Positions 1 to 6,705 of a stretch of DNA of 8,050 nt are shown here, piece by piece. Source of the stretch: Candidatus Desantisbacteria bacterium CG2_30_40_21. GTDB taxonomy: Bacteria > UBA9089 > CG2-30-40-21. The notes beneath the pieces were generated by a model. It saw nothing but the letters and a program-made list of their open reading frames with translations. It had not been told where the DNA came from and ran no database searches. The stretch is from the NCBI GenBank assembly GCA_001873945.1, contig MNYI01000024.1, positions 1-8,050 on the forward strand, in the 5' to 3' direction. A program made the translations under genes and the position numbers. Within the stretch, counting starts at the first letter, position 1. Every line of letters begins with the position of its first letter.

Positions 1-41
1 CCTGTTCCACCTTTACCACTGATAACAACAAGCTCTTTCAA
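1..41 (-). CDS. MinD/ParA-type P-loop ATPase, N-terminal fragment
   Basis: Only the first 13 complete codons plus two bases lie in the window; the gene continues beyond base 1. Reverse-strand translation from a TTG at 41-39 gives M-K-E-L-V-V-I-S-G-K-G-G-T-G. This is the beta strand and deviant Walker A loop (KGGTGK-type) that opens MinD, ParA, Mrp and NifH-like ATPases. Many proteins starting this way are MinD-superfamily ATPases with an inserted 4Fe-4S ferredoxin domain, but that part lies outside the window, so the subfamily is a guess. The TTG start is supported by a purine-rich AAGGGGGGG at 57-49 with a 7-base spacer, and by no ATG in frame nearby. Too short for a firm product name. Confidence 0.72.
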   Translation of the reverse strand, partial: MKELVVISGKGGT

Positions 42-48
42 CTTTGTT

Positions 49-57
49 CCCCCCCTT
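49..57 (-). promoter_or_regulatory. Ribosome binding site for the TTG-started ATPase
   Basis: On the reverse strand the run AAGGGGGGG lies 7 bases before the TTG at 41. It is the only strong Shine-Dalgarno-like tract here and is what decides the non-ATG start of the partial ATPase gene. Confidence 0.6.
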
Positions 58-63
58 AAATTA

Positions 64-260
64 CAGCAATTCTCATTATGGCAAAACTTATGTTCAAAGG
101 GGAATAAGGGAATAGAAGAGATGGTGTCGATTATCAACAGAATTGTTGGTAGGACAGGCATTCCTGCCTGTCCTGTTGCAGATGACAGGCAAGAATGCCT
201 GTCCTACCGATTAATCTCCATATCTCCCCCTTATCCATTTTACCATAATGAGAATTGCTG
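64..260. repeat. 197-bp nested inverted-repeat (MITE-like) element
   Basis: The two ends, 64-86 and 238-260, are inverted copies of one 23-base sequence that begins CAGCAATTCTCATTATGG; they differ at one base. Inward of each end the arms still resemble each other: both have a purine-rich GGGGAATAAGGG / GGATAAGGGGG-like stretch. At the centre is a second, almost perfect palindrome (148-208). No reading frame of note is present. Terminal inverted repeats, small size and lack of coding capacity fit a non-autonomous transposable element or a REP/BIME-like unit. No clear target-site duplication is visible. The left end lies just upstream of the ATPase ribosome binding site. A related end sequence recurs at 7821. 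Confidence 0.7.
148..208. repeat. Palindromic GGTAGGACAGGC hairpin
   Basis: Arms 148-172 and 184-208 are 25 bases each and complementary at 24 positions, with an 11-base loop. Each arm is itself partly symmetric because GACAGGC and GCCTGTC both occur within it, so several alternative folds are possible. There is no T-run after either arm, so it does not look like a standard intrinsic terminator. Short, high-identity palindromes of this GGTAGGACAGGC type are typical of dispersed REP-like repeats; I believe I have seen very similar sequence repeated in environmental genomes, but cannot verify that here. Confidence 0.75.
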
Positions 261-612
261 CGTTCACAGCCTATATTTTTAACACAGAGGACACAGAGTA
301 TTAAGAGTTACACAGAGAAAGATTATAATCGGCTTTCAGGTAAGATAACTCCTTATTGTATGAAAATCAAATATATGATGATTGGAATTTATACTCAAGT
401 GGGGCATAAATTGCGATTTTTTCGGTGAGGATTAATCAAGGAGAGCAAGGCGTGAAGGTGAGCAATAGTGTACTATTGCGAACCTGAACAAAACACAGCT
501 ATCGTTGATTAAGACCAGCGAAAAACGCAATTTATGCCCCACTTGAGTATAAGCTCTGTGTCCCTCTGTCGTCTCTGTGAACTCTGTGTTAAAATATTAT
601 TAGTCGTGAACG
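261..612. repeat. Inverted pair of CACAGAG repeats flanking a structured element
   Basis: The left arm starts at 261 with CGTTCAC, then a T-rich stretch, then AACACAGAGGACACAGAG and a further TTACACAGAG (to about 318). The right arm (about 553-612) reads as the complement: CTCTGTGTCCCTCTG, CTCTGTGAACTCTGTGTTAAAATA and finally GTGAACG. The arms are imperfect but colinear over about 50-60 bases. The left arm begins at the base right after the preceding inverted-repeat element ends at 260, so two nested structures sit back to back. Between the arms lie an AT-rich spacer (about 320-388) and the separate palindromic element at 389-552. No gene is seen. Confidence 0.65.
389..552. mobile_element. 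164-bp palindromic element with 27-bp perfect terminal inverted repeats
   Basis: Terminal arms 389-415 and 526-552 are perfect 27-base inverted repeats (ends TTATACTCAAGTGGGGC / GCCCCACTTGAGTATAA). Further in, TTAATCAA at 432-439 pairs with TTGATTAA at 505-512. At the core, GCAATAGT at 462-469 pairs with ACTATTGC at 472-479, extended outward by AGGT/ACCT at 456-459 and 482-485. The whole unit can therefore fold as one long interrupted hairpin. It has no useful reading frame. This fits a non-autonomous transposon; the TA at each edge would suit a TA-targeting transposase but no longer target duplication is seen. A structured non-coding RNA is the alternative. Confidence 0.65.
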
Positions 613-652
613 GGTTACCACATTTATATTTTTTGTCCCCAATTTTCCCATC

Positions 653-1267
653 TTATCTCTGCAATGCAGTCACAATTGCCTCGCCAAACTTCGTCGCAGA
701 CTGTGGTCCATTGGCTGTAATTATCCCTCCATCAACCTCTACCCCGGCACCAGTATATATTGCACCTTTGGCTTTAAGCCTTTCTGTTCCCGAAGGGAAT
801 ACAGTTGCTTTTTTCCCATTAAGAAGTCCGGCATTGGCTAAGGTTATTGGGGCAATACAGATAGCACTTACAACCTTGCCAAGAGCAACAGATTCCTTTG
901 CTAATTGATGTGCTGTATGATTATCCCAATATTCTGAGGAACCTCCTCCTCCAACAAAGACAATAGCGTCATAATCTGCTGCCTTTGCCTCACTAAGAAG
1001 GACATCAGGCTTGACGGTTGCTCCACGCACACCACCTGAGATATTTAGAGAAGAAGACGCAATTGTTATTATGCCACCCTTTGCTTCAATAACTTGTTTC
1101 GGCTCAAAGAATTCCTCATCACGGAAATTATTAGAAGCTATGATAAACAATACCTTTTTCCCCGCGATACTTACCATTTTTTCACCCCCTTGATAACTTG
1201 TTTTATTGCATACACAACCACTCATAAGGATACCTGTTACCATTAAAAATAACCAGCTGATTTTCAT
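653..1267 (-). CDS. DJ-1/PfpI family protein, predicted lipoprotein
   Basis: A 204-residue protein with a DJ-1/PfpI fold. Residues 1-17 form a hydrophobic signal ending M-S-G-C18, a plausible lipobox, so the full form should be exported and lipid-anchored. The family core starts near residue 36 (KKVLFIIA). FRDEEFFEP carries the conserved acidic residue (E52 by alignment with PfpI). A glycine-rich loop, VFVGGGGSSEYW (103-114), precedes the nucleophile elbow AICIAP with Cys137. The usual His after Cys in PfpI proteases (CHGP) is Ile138 here, so protease activity is doubtful. Family members include glyoxalase-like, deglycase, chaperone and amidase-like proteins, so the reaction is unknown. A good promoter lies 37-65 bases upstream. 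The ATG at 1267 has only a weak GCGGGG ribosome site; the internal ATG at 1177 has a far better one and would give a 174-residue cytoplasmic form. It is divergent from mutS, with no shared function implied. Confidence 0.88.
   Translation of the reverse strand: MKISWLFLMVTGILMSGCVCNKTSYQGGEKMVSIAGKKVLFIIASNNFRDEEFFEPKQVIEAKGGIITIASSSLNISGGVRGATVKPDVLLSEAKAADYDAIVFVGGGGSSEYWDNHTAHQLAKESVALGKVVSAICIAPITLANAGLLNGKKATVFPSGTERLKAKGAIYTGAGVEVDGGIITANGPQSATKFGEAIVTALQR
1175..1191 (-). promoter_or_regulatory. Strong internal ribosome binding site and ATG in the PfpI gene
   Basis: On the reverse strand AAGGGGGTG at 1191-1183 is followed after five A residues by ATG at 1177-1175, which is Met31 of the longer protein. 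The protein from this Met (M-V-S-I-A-G-K-K-V-L-F) is exactly the DJ-1/PfpI core without the signal peptide. This is either the true start or a second start used in addition to 1267. Confidence 0.6.
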
Positions 1268-1303
1268 TTGTTACCCCGCTACCATTTCATCCGGAAAGTA
1301 TAT

Positions 1304-1332
1304 ATTATACACTATTGAACCACTCAAGTCAA
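1304..1332 (-). promoter_or_regulatory. Sigma70-type promoter for the PfpI gene
   Basis: Reverse strand: -35 TTGACT at 1332-1327, 17-base spacer, -10 TATAAT at 1309-1304. This is close to consensus with ideal spacing. Transcription would start near 1297, about 30 bases before the ATG at 1267, which favours use of the upstream, signal-peptide start. Confidence 0.75.
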
Positions 1333-1363
1333 GCAAAAAATCATACCGATTGAAACAATTCTC

Positions 1364-1393
1364 TTGACGAAACTGGCTATCATGTACTATAAT
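1364..1393 (+). promoter_or_regulatory. Sigma70-type promoter for mutS
   Basis: The -35 box TTGACG at 1364-1369 and the -10 box TATAAT at 1388-1393 are separated by 18 bases. The expected transcription start is near 1400, leaving a leader of about 30 bases before the mutS ATG. It is back to back with the PfpI promoter: the two -35 boxes are only 31 bases apart. Confidence 0.78.
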
Positions 1394-1419
1394 AACAGAG
1401 GCACAAAGGGACATTATTC

Positions 1420-1424
1420 AGGAG
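1420..1424 (+). promoter_or_regulatory. mutS ribosome binding site
   Basis: AGGAG lies 6 bases before the ATG at 1431. It fixes the mutS start at the position where the protein also begins to match the family. Confidence 0.7.
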
Positions 1425-1430
1425 AAAAAA

Positions 1431-4043
1431 ATGAGTGAATTTACTCCAATGATGAGTCAATATCTGAATATAAAAAAGGAAAAACCTAATACCATCCTCT
1501 TTTTCCGTCTGGGTGATTTTTATGAGATGTTCTTTGAGGATGCTAAGGTTGCATCTCAAATCCTTAACATTACCCTTACCGCTCGTGAAGGAGGCAAGAA
1601 TAAGAAAGTACCGATGTGTGGTCTGCCATATCATGCGGCTGAATCATATATTGCCAAATTGATTAAGGCAGGCAAAAAGGTGGCTATCTGCGAACAGGTG
1701 GAAGACCCAAAGACAGCTAAGGGATTGGTAAAAAGAGAGGTTGTTCGTACCATTACCCCGGGAACTGTTCTTAGCCCTGCACTACTTGAGGATAAGGTTA
1801 ATAACTACCTTGTTGCTATTAATAAGGATAAAGCAAGCATTGGGTTGGCGTTTGTTGAATCGTCAACTGGGGAATTCATGGTATCTGAGTTTAGCAGTGA
1901 GGCTAAGTTATTTGCAGAGTTGATGCGGCTTGGTCCAAAGGAGTGTCTTATCCCTGAAAGCTTACGGGATGATCCAGCTATTTCTGTGTTTGCCAGAGAT
2001 AATCAAATGTCTATTACACTTCAGGATGATTGGACATTCAGTCTGGATACAGCACAGAGCACCTTGTGTGGATTCTTTGGTACAATTACAATGGATGGGT
2101 TTGGATGTGGCAATCTTACCCATGGTATTGGTGCTGCCGGGGCAATCATTCGTTATCTCAAAGAAACAGGACAATCATCATTAAGCCATATCACCAGGGT
2201 AACACCCTATTCCTCGGAAGAATTTATGTCTATTGATCCGGCAAGCTGGCGAAACCTTGAATTAACCAAAACCATCAGGAGCGGGGAAAAGACAGGCAGC
2301 CTTATCTGGGTTCTGGACCAAACAGGGACAGCCATGGGTGGGCGACTGCTTCGTTCATGGATACAACAACCATTGTTGAACGAGATGGAAATAATCTATC
2401 GTCAGGATGGTGTGGAGGAATTTCGTCAATCATCTTCCCTGCGAGAAAAAATCACTACCTGTCTGAAGTCTATCCATGATCTGGCAAGGCTTGCCGGAAG
2501 GATAGATGCTGGTCTGGCAAATGCCAGGGACATTATTGCCTTAAAGGAATCATTACTTATTGTTCCGAGCATAAAAACTGCCCTTGCCACTTGTAAGAGC
2601 AACAGCATAAAGGATACGATTCGCGATCTGGATGAATTAAGGGATATTGTTGAGTTAATAGACAAAGCCATCCATGATACCCCGCCGCTTTCTTTGCGTG
2701 AAGGAGGAATAATAAAGTCGGGATACAATCAAGATCTGGACGAGTTGCATGAGATAACGAGGGATGCAAAGGGATGGATCCTCAGGCTACAGCAGGAGGA
2801 GATTAAACGCACAGGGATTGGATCGCTTAAGATTAGCTATAACAAGGTTTTTGGTTATTACATTGAGATTACAAAAGCAAACCTGCACCTTGTCCCACAA
2901 GATTATATCCGCAAACAAACCATTGCTAATGGGGAAAGGTTTATTACTCCACAATTAAAAGAAAAAGAGGTGCAAATCCTTAGTGCCAGTGAAAGGATTA
3001 CAGGGATTGAATATGAGATATTCCTGATGGTAAGGGCTGAGATTATCAGCAAAATAGATAGAATCCAGCAGGTCAGCCGGGCAATAGCTATTCTGGATGT
3101 GCTGGTGTCTATGGCTAAGGTGGCTGTGGAAAATGATTACACCCGACCAGTGATAAACGATGGGGATACCATCCTGCTCAAGGATGCACGACACCCTGTG
3201 GTAGAGAAGGTGTTGGCAGGGGAAGGGTTTGTCCCTAATGATACCCTATTGGATCAAAGCAATAACCAGATATTGATTATTACCGGTCCCAATATGGCTG
3301 GAAAATCCACCTATATTCGTCAGGTTGCCCTGATTGTCCTGATGGCACAAATAGGCAGCTTTGTGCCGGCAAAAAAAGCAGAGATAGGGGTGGTTGACCA
3401 GATATTTACCCGGGTTGGGGCATCGGATGAATTGATGAAGGGGCAAAGTACATTTATGGTAGAGATGATTGAAACAGCCAATATCCTGAATAATTCAACC
3501 CCAAAAAGCCTTGTCATCCTTGATGAAATAGGCAGGGGCACAAGTACCTTTGACGGTGTAAGCATTGCCTGGGCAGTGGCTGAATATATTCACAATCATA
3601 GCAGCGTTAAGGCAAGGACATTATTTGCAACACATTATCATGAACTGACAGAGCTGGAGGTAGTGTTCAAAGGGATTAAAAACTATAACATTGCGGTTAA
3701 GGAATGGGGCGACAAGATTATTTTCCTGCGGAAGATTATTCCGGGTGGGGCAGATAAGAGCTATGGTATCCATGTGGCAAAACTTGCCGGACTGCCAAAA
3801 GAGGTGATCTTGCGGGCAACAGAGATACTTGATAACCTCGAAATGGAAAGTATTGCTGGTGATGGAAAACCCAAATTAGCCAAGGTAAAGGGGAAAAAAG
3901 AAAAACATGTCCAATTGGATATCTTTGACCTGGCACAGGCAATAAATGATAAGGCTATAGAGGCGTTGAAACAGATTGATGTTAATAACCTGACACCGAT
4001 TGAAGCACTTAATAAATTGTATGAGTTGAAGAAGATGGTGTGA
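1431..4043 (+). CDS. mutS: DNA mismatch repair protein MutS
   Basis: An 870-residue MutS, slightly longer than the E. coli protein (853). It recognises mismatches and small loops in newly copied DNA and, after ATP-driven sliding-clamp formation, recruits MutL. Domain I carries the mismatch-intercalating Phe-X-Glu motif in GDFYEMF (F30, E32). A connector domain follows to about residue 250, then the lever and clamp (about 265-570), containing the typical stretch KISYNKVFGYYIEITKAN. The ATPase has Walker A GPNMAGKS at 619-626, the signature STFMVEM, Walker B LVILDE with D698/E699, and the THYHEL switch region. Near the C terminus, QLDIF at 828-832 looks like a beta-clamp-binding motif, followed by the usual terminal helix LTPIEALNKLYELKKMV. 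It has its own promoter and ribosome site. No mutL lies next to it, which is common. No frameshift or missing residue is seen; this is MutS1, not the MutS2 type. Confidence 0.98.
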   Translation: MSEFTPMMSQYLNIKKEKPNTILFFRLGDFYEMFFEDAKVASQILNITLTAREGGKNKKVPMCGLPYHAAESYIAKLIKAGKKVAICEQVEDPKTAKGLVKREVVRTITPGTVLSPALLEDKVNNYLVAINKDKASIGLAFVESSTGEFMVSEFSSEAKLFAELMRLGPKECLIPESLRDDPAISVFARDNQMSITLQDDWTFSLDTAQSTLCGFFGTITMDGFGCGNLTHGIGAAGAIIRYLKETGQSSLSHITRVTPYSSEEFMSIDPASWRNLELTKTIRSGEKTGSLIWVLDQTGTAMGGRLLRSWIQQPLLNEMEIIYRQDGVEEFRQSSSLREKITTCLKSIHDLARLAGRIDAGLANARDIIALKESLLIVPSIKTALATCKSNSIKDTIRDLDELRDIVELIDKAIHDTPPLSLREGGIIKSGYNQDLDELHEITRDAKGWILRLQQEEIKRTGIGSLKISYNKVFGYYIEITKANLHLVPQDYIRKQTIANGERFITPQLKEKEVQILSASERITGIEYEIFLMVRAEIISKIDRIQQVSRAIAILDVLVSMAKVAVENDYTRPVINDGDTILLKDARHPVVEKVLAGEGFVPNDTLLDQSNNQILIITGPNMAGKSTYIRQVALIVLMAQIGSFVPAKKAEIGVVDQIFTRVGASDELMKGQSTFMVEMIETANILNNSTPKSLVILDEIGRGTSTFDGVSIAWAVAEYIHNHSSVKARTLFATHYHELTELEVVFKGIKNYNIAVKEWGDKIIFLRKIIPGGADKSYGIHVAKLAGLPKEVILRATEILDNLEMESIAGDGKPKLAKVKGKKEKHVQLDIFDLAQAINDKAIEALKQIDVNNLTPIEALNKLYELKKMV

Positions 4044-4090
4044 TTTGACAATTGCTACCTCCGTGCCTTTTCGACCTGTGCAAACGGAAT

Positions 4091-4368
4091 TAATCACACA
4101 AAGACACAAAGAACACAAAGGACAGAAAAGAAGAAAAATCTCATATGTCTTTGTGATCTCTGTGGCTTTGTGTGAGAAATAAGTGATCTTTGCGTCTTTG
4201 CGAGAAGAAATAAAGGTTTTTCAAACTCTGCGAACTTTGCGTGATCTTTGCGTTCTTTGTGTTAAAAAAACTCGCTTGCACAGATCGTAAAATAATAATA
4301 TTACAGAACTTTTTCGCGTTTTTCGTGCCTTTCGTATTCTTCCTCTGTGCCTCTCCTGACTTTGTGCC
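4091..4368. repeat. CACAAAG/CTTTGTG repeat cluster between convergent genes
   Basis: This fills most of the 333-bp gene-free gap after mutS. Bases 4095-4121 (CACACAAAGACACAAAG...) and 4148-4174 are inverted copies matching at 23 of 27 positions, able to form a long stem with a 26-base loop. GTGATCTTTGCGT occurs twice in direct orientation (4183-4195, 4241-4253), followed by further CTTTGCG, CTTTGTG and CTCTGTG units to about 4368. No reading frame or clear T-tailed terminator is seen, although the stem might stop transcription from either side of this convergent pair. Confidence 0.65.
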
Positions 4369-4376
4369 TTATTACA

Positions 4377-5357
4377 TTATTTGGCATCTTGCCCCTTAAC
4401 CATTTGTTCCAGCGACATATTCTCCCTTGCCATAAAGATAAACCCAAGAATAGTCACCGGAACAACAATAATCCCATGTAAAACCACAGAAACAGCTAAT
4501 GATAAGTTGTACTCAAGTCCAAAGCATTTACACAACACCCCCAATACCGCAACCTGAAATACACCAATATAGGCTGGTGCTGAGGGAATCATGATAGCCA
4601 GATTGACCATAACCATGAGTAGTACTACCCCATAAAACGGCAGATTTATGCCAAAGGAGCGGATGGTCAGGTAATACATTCCCAACTCTATTCCCCAGAT
4701 AATCAATGAAAGCAGACAAACCCTTAAAAAGTCCCCTTTGCTCTGAAGAACCTGCAACCCTTCGATGAAATATTTAAGCAGATGAATTATTTTGTACAAT
4801 AGTTTTTTAGGCAACCAGAAAAAGCCTTTACGAAATAATTCTAAGGCATGAAGTTTGTAGGAGTTAAGCCAGACAATAAATAAAATGGCACATCCAAAGA
4901 TAGCTGTGGACAAAATGCCTATCTTTTTTATCCATTCAGGCAAAGGGAAGAATAGCCAGATGATAAGAAGCAGCAAGACAAATACCAATCCATCAAGGAT
5001 TCTTTCCACAACTACTGTAGCCAGAGCAAGGCTCTTGCTTATGGATTCTTTTATCCCAAGCATATATGCCCGCACAAACTCTCCAGCCCTTGCTGGCAGG
5101 ATGTTGTTTGCCATAAATCCAATAATCATAATGCCAAACAAGCTGCCAAGTCTTATCTTTTTGGCATGGGATAACAGATAATACCATCTGACAGTTCTTG
5201 CCAGATAGCCGAGAAGATAGACTAACACCCCAGTTATAAGGATAGGATAATCCAGCCCAACCAGAGCTTTCCCAAACGCTGTCAGGTCTATTTTCCAGAT
5301 GATCAGCCCCAGCAAGATAATGCTGATAAATAATCCGAGCCATTTGAGTTTATTCAT
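4377..5357 (-). CDS. Flippase-like integral membrane protein (LPG synthase TM / UPF0104 family)
   Basis: A 326-residue, very hydrophobic protein with about 8-9 membrane spans (first near 6-23, last near 288-308). It belongs to the family named for the transmembrane part of lysylphosphatidylglycerol synthase, which also includes AglD-like proteins. Family marks: GFMANNILPARAGEFVRAYML at about 80-100 (N84, N85, P88, R90, G92, E93), VERILDG at 117-123, and PSAPAYIGVFQ at 258-268. The soluble aminoacyl-transfer domain of MprF is absent, so it is probably not a lysyl-PG synthase; a role in lipid or lipid-linked sugar transfer or flipping is inferred from the family only. I chose ATG 5357 because AAGGA lies 7 bases upstream; the ATG at 5378 would add seven polar residues and has no good ribosome site. 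It is the last gene of the minus-strand run, about 50 bases after the PHP gene. Confidence 0.85.
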   Translation of the reverse strand: MNKLKWLGLFISIILLGLIIWKIDLTAFGKALVGLDYPILITGVLVYLLGYLARTVRWYYLLSHAKKIRLGSLFGIMIIGFMANNILPARAGEFVRAYMLGIKESISKSLALATVVVERILDGLVFVLLLLIIWLFFPLPEWIKKIGILSTAIFGCAILFIVWLNSYKLHALELFRKGFFWLPKKLLYKIIHLLKYFIEGLQVLQSKGDFLRVCLLSLIIWGIELGMYYLTIRSFGINLPFYGVVLLMVMVNLAIMIPSAPAYIGVFQVAVLGVLCKCFGLEYNLSLAVSVVLHGIIVVPVTILGFIFMARENMSLEQMVKGQDAK

Positions 5358-5406
5358 GTCGCGATCCTTCATAATCATTTAGGACTTAGGGTCTGTCACA
5401 CTCTGG

Positions 5407-6003
5407 CTAAAACATCTTCAATGCCTGAAATCGCCCCCCTTTTAATGCACAGATAAAATCATTTTCATCCTTAATCTCTTTATCGAAAAAGGTTGCATAC
5501 TTGCCTATCTGAAGGGCTGTATGGGCATCACTTCCACCCACACCCGGAATACCCAATTTAAGACTTGCCAGCCATGACAGGATATTCATATCCTCTGAAG
5601 AATTTCCATTTAATACCTCAATAGCATCAATACCCTTTATTTCATAGATTTTATTCCCCATGCTTGGAGCACCACTGCGAAATGGGTGAGCGGCAATAAC
5701 CACCCCATTCAGGCTATGTACCCATGGAATAAGCTCGGCTAATGGTATGCCCTCTCGGACAAATTCTGAAAATCCAAAGGTAAGCACATCACCTTCAAGG
5801 CTTCTAATCTCCATCCCGCCAAGGATTAAAAGATTATGCCCAACTGCTTTTTCCTTAGCTATTTCTATTGCATTACGACTATGATGGTCAGTAATACAGA
5901 CCCCATCCAACTTGACTCTCTTTGCCATCTTAATAATATCATTTATTTCTATAACACTACATGGAGACCCAAGTACTGTATGTGTATGCAGATCTATTAA
6001 CAT
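5407..6003 (-). CDS. PHP-domain metal-dependent phosphoesterase
   Basis: A 198-residue protein that is essentially one PHP domain, a beta/alpha barrel binding two or three metal ions and cleaving phosphoester bonds. The metal-binding motifs appear in order: DLHTHT (H6, H8), TDHH (D39, H40), GMEI (E65), AAHPFR (H106) and GGSDAHT (D159, H161). All expected ligands are present, so it should be active. Short stand-alone PHP proteins include histidinol-phosphatase-like and nucleotide or oligonucleotide phosphatases; the substrate cannot be told. I start at ATG 6003, preceded by GGGGG with short spacing. The upstream TTG at 6018 adds five residues and lacks a ribosome site. The start overlaps the end of the DedA gene by 7 bases (ATGTTAA), implying translational coupling. 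It sits between two membrane-protein genes, so a phosphorylated lipid or its headgroup is a possible substrate; that is inference. Confidence 0.88.
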   Translation of the reverse strand: MLIDLHTHTVLGSPCSVIEINDIIKMAKRVKLDGVCITDHHSRNAIEIAKEKAVGHNLLILGGMEIRSLEGDVLTFGFSEFVREGIPLAELIPWVHSLNGVVIAAHPFRSGAPSMGNKIYEIKGIDAIEVLNGNSSEDMNILSWLASLKLGIPGVGGSDAHTALQIGKYATFFDKEIKDENDFICALKGGRFQALKMF

Positions 6004-6623
6004 CTTCCCCCGCGCCAATTTATACCAGAAGAACTATTATCCTTCTTTAATCTCATCCCAATAAATATCCCCAGCAAAACAAGAAGGAATGCACCCACAA
6101 TCATATTAAAATTAAAAAATATCCTCTCAATACCCTTCCACTCCTCTCCCATAAACAACCCTATGCAAACAAGCACCATGCACCATGGCAATGAACCAAC
6201 CACAGTACAAGCAATAAACCTTAAAAAATTCATCCGTCCAATTCCAGCCGGTAAAGAGATAAAGGTTCTAATGATCGGCACATTCCTTGATAAAAATACT
6301 ACCCTTTCCCCTTGCCTGATAACCCATGATTCAAGTATTTTTATATCATTGGAAACAATAAGTAAATATTTGCCATATTTTAACAGCAATGGCCTGCCCA
6401 AATAATAACCAATACCATAAGACAAAACTGCCCCAATCAGATCCCCTATTGTCCCTAAAAAGATAACTATCCAGATATTAAATTTGCCGGTTGAAACCAG
6501 AAAGCCTGAAAATGACATGGCTGTCTCACTTGCTGTTGGAAGACACAGACTCTCCATAATCATGGATAAAAAAATTCCGACATAACCCCAGCTTTCAATA
6601 ATAGCCTTTAGCATTCCATCCAT
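5997..6623 (-). CDS. DedA family integral membrane protein
   Basis: A 208-residue membrane protein of the DedA/VTT (SNARE-associated) family. Family members are lipid scramblases or flippases; some recycle the cell-wall carrier undecaprenyl phosphate, others affect membrane potential and drug resistance. Visible marks: ESLCLPTASE at 24-33 with acidic E24 and E33 in the first re-entrant region; GDLIGAVLSYGIGYYLGRP at 60-78; FLSRNVPIIRTFISLPAG at 110-127, with R113 and R119 six apart as in the functional arginine pair of E. coli YqjA; W148 in the following helix; and a last hydrophobic helix at about 172-190. The tail from 191 is polar. The start at ATG 6623 is firm: AAGGAGG at 6636-6630 with a 6-base spacer. 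It overlaps the PHP gene and lies 82 bases after the HD-GYP gene on the same strand. Which lipid it moves is not determined by the sequence. Confidence 0.92.
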   Translation of the reverse strand: MDGMLKAIIESWGYVGIFLSMIMESLCLPTASETAMSFSGFLVSTGKFNIWIVIFLGTIGDLIGAVLSYGIGYYLGRPLLLKYGKYLLIVSNDIKILESWVIRQGERVVFLSRNVPIIRTFISLPAGIGRMNFLRFIACTVVGSLPWCMVLVCIGLFMGEEWKGIERIFFNFNMIVGAFLLVLLGIFIGMRLKKDNSSSGINWRGGRC

Positions 6624-6705
6624 TTTTTTCCTCCTTCTTTAACATTCTTGTCCGCCTTTTCTCCAATCTCTGCATCAAGGGTCAGGTTAGAAAACCCGCT
6701 CTCTG

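Noticed and set aside
148..208. Intrinsic terminator
   Set aside because: The stem is strong but no T-run follows on either strand, and the sequence is of dispersed-repeat type.
281..318. CRISPR array, because of short recurring CACAGAG units
   Set aside because: Units are 7-12 bases, irregular and abutting, with no spacers of constant length and no cas genes.
534..908. 124-residue plus-strand open frame
   Set aside because: It starts inside the palindromic element and then runs antisense to the PfpI gene; no ribosome site and no family resemblance.
5358..5378. Start of the flippase-like gene at ATG 5378
   Set aside because: The later ATG at 5357 has a proper AAGGA site and begins at the conserved hydrophobic N terminus; 5378 remains possible.
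6004..6018. TTG start of the PHP gene at 6018
   Set aside because: No ribosome site before it; the ATG at 6003 starts directly at the PHP motif and overlaps the DedA stop in the usual coupled manner.
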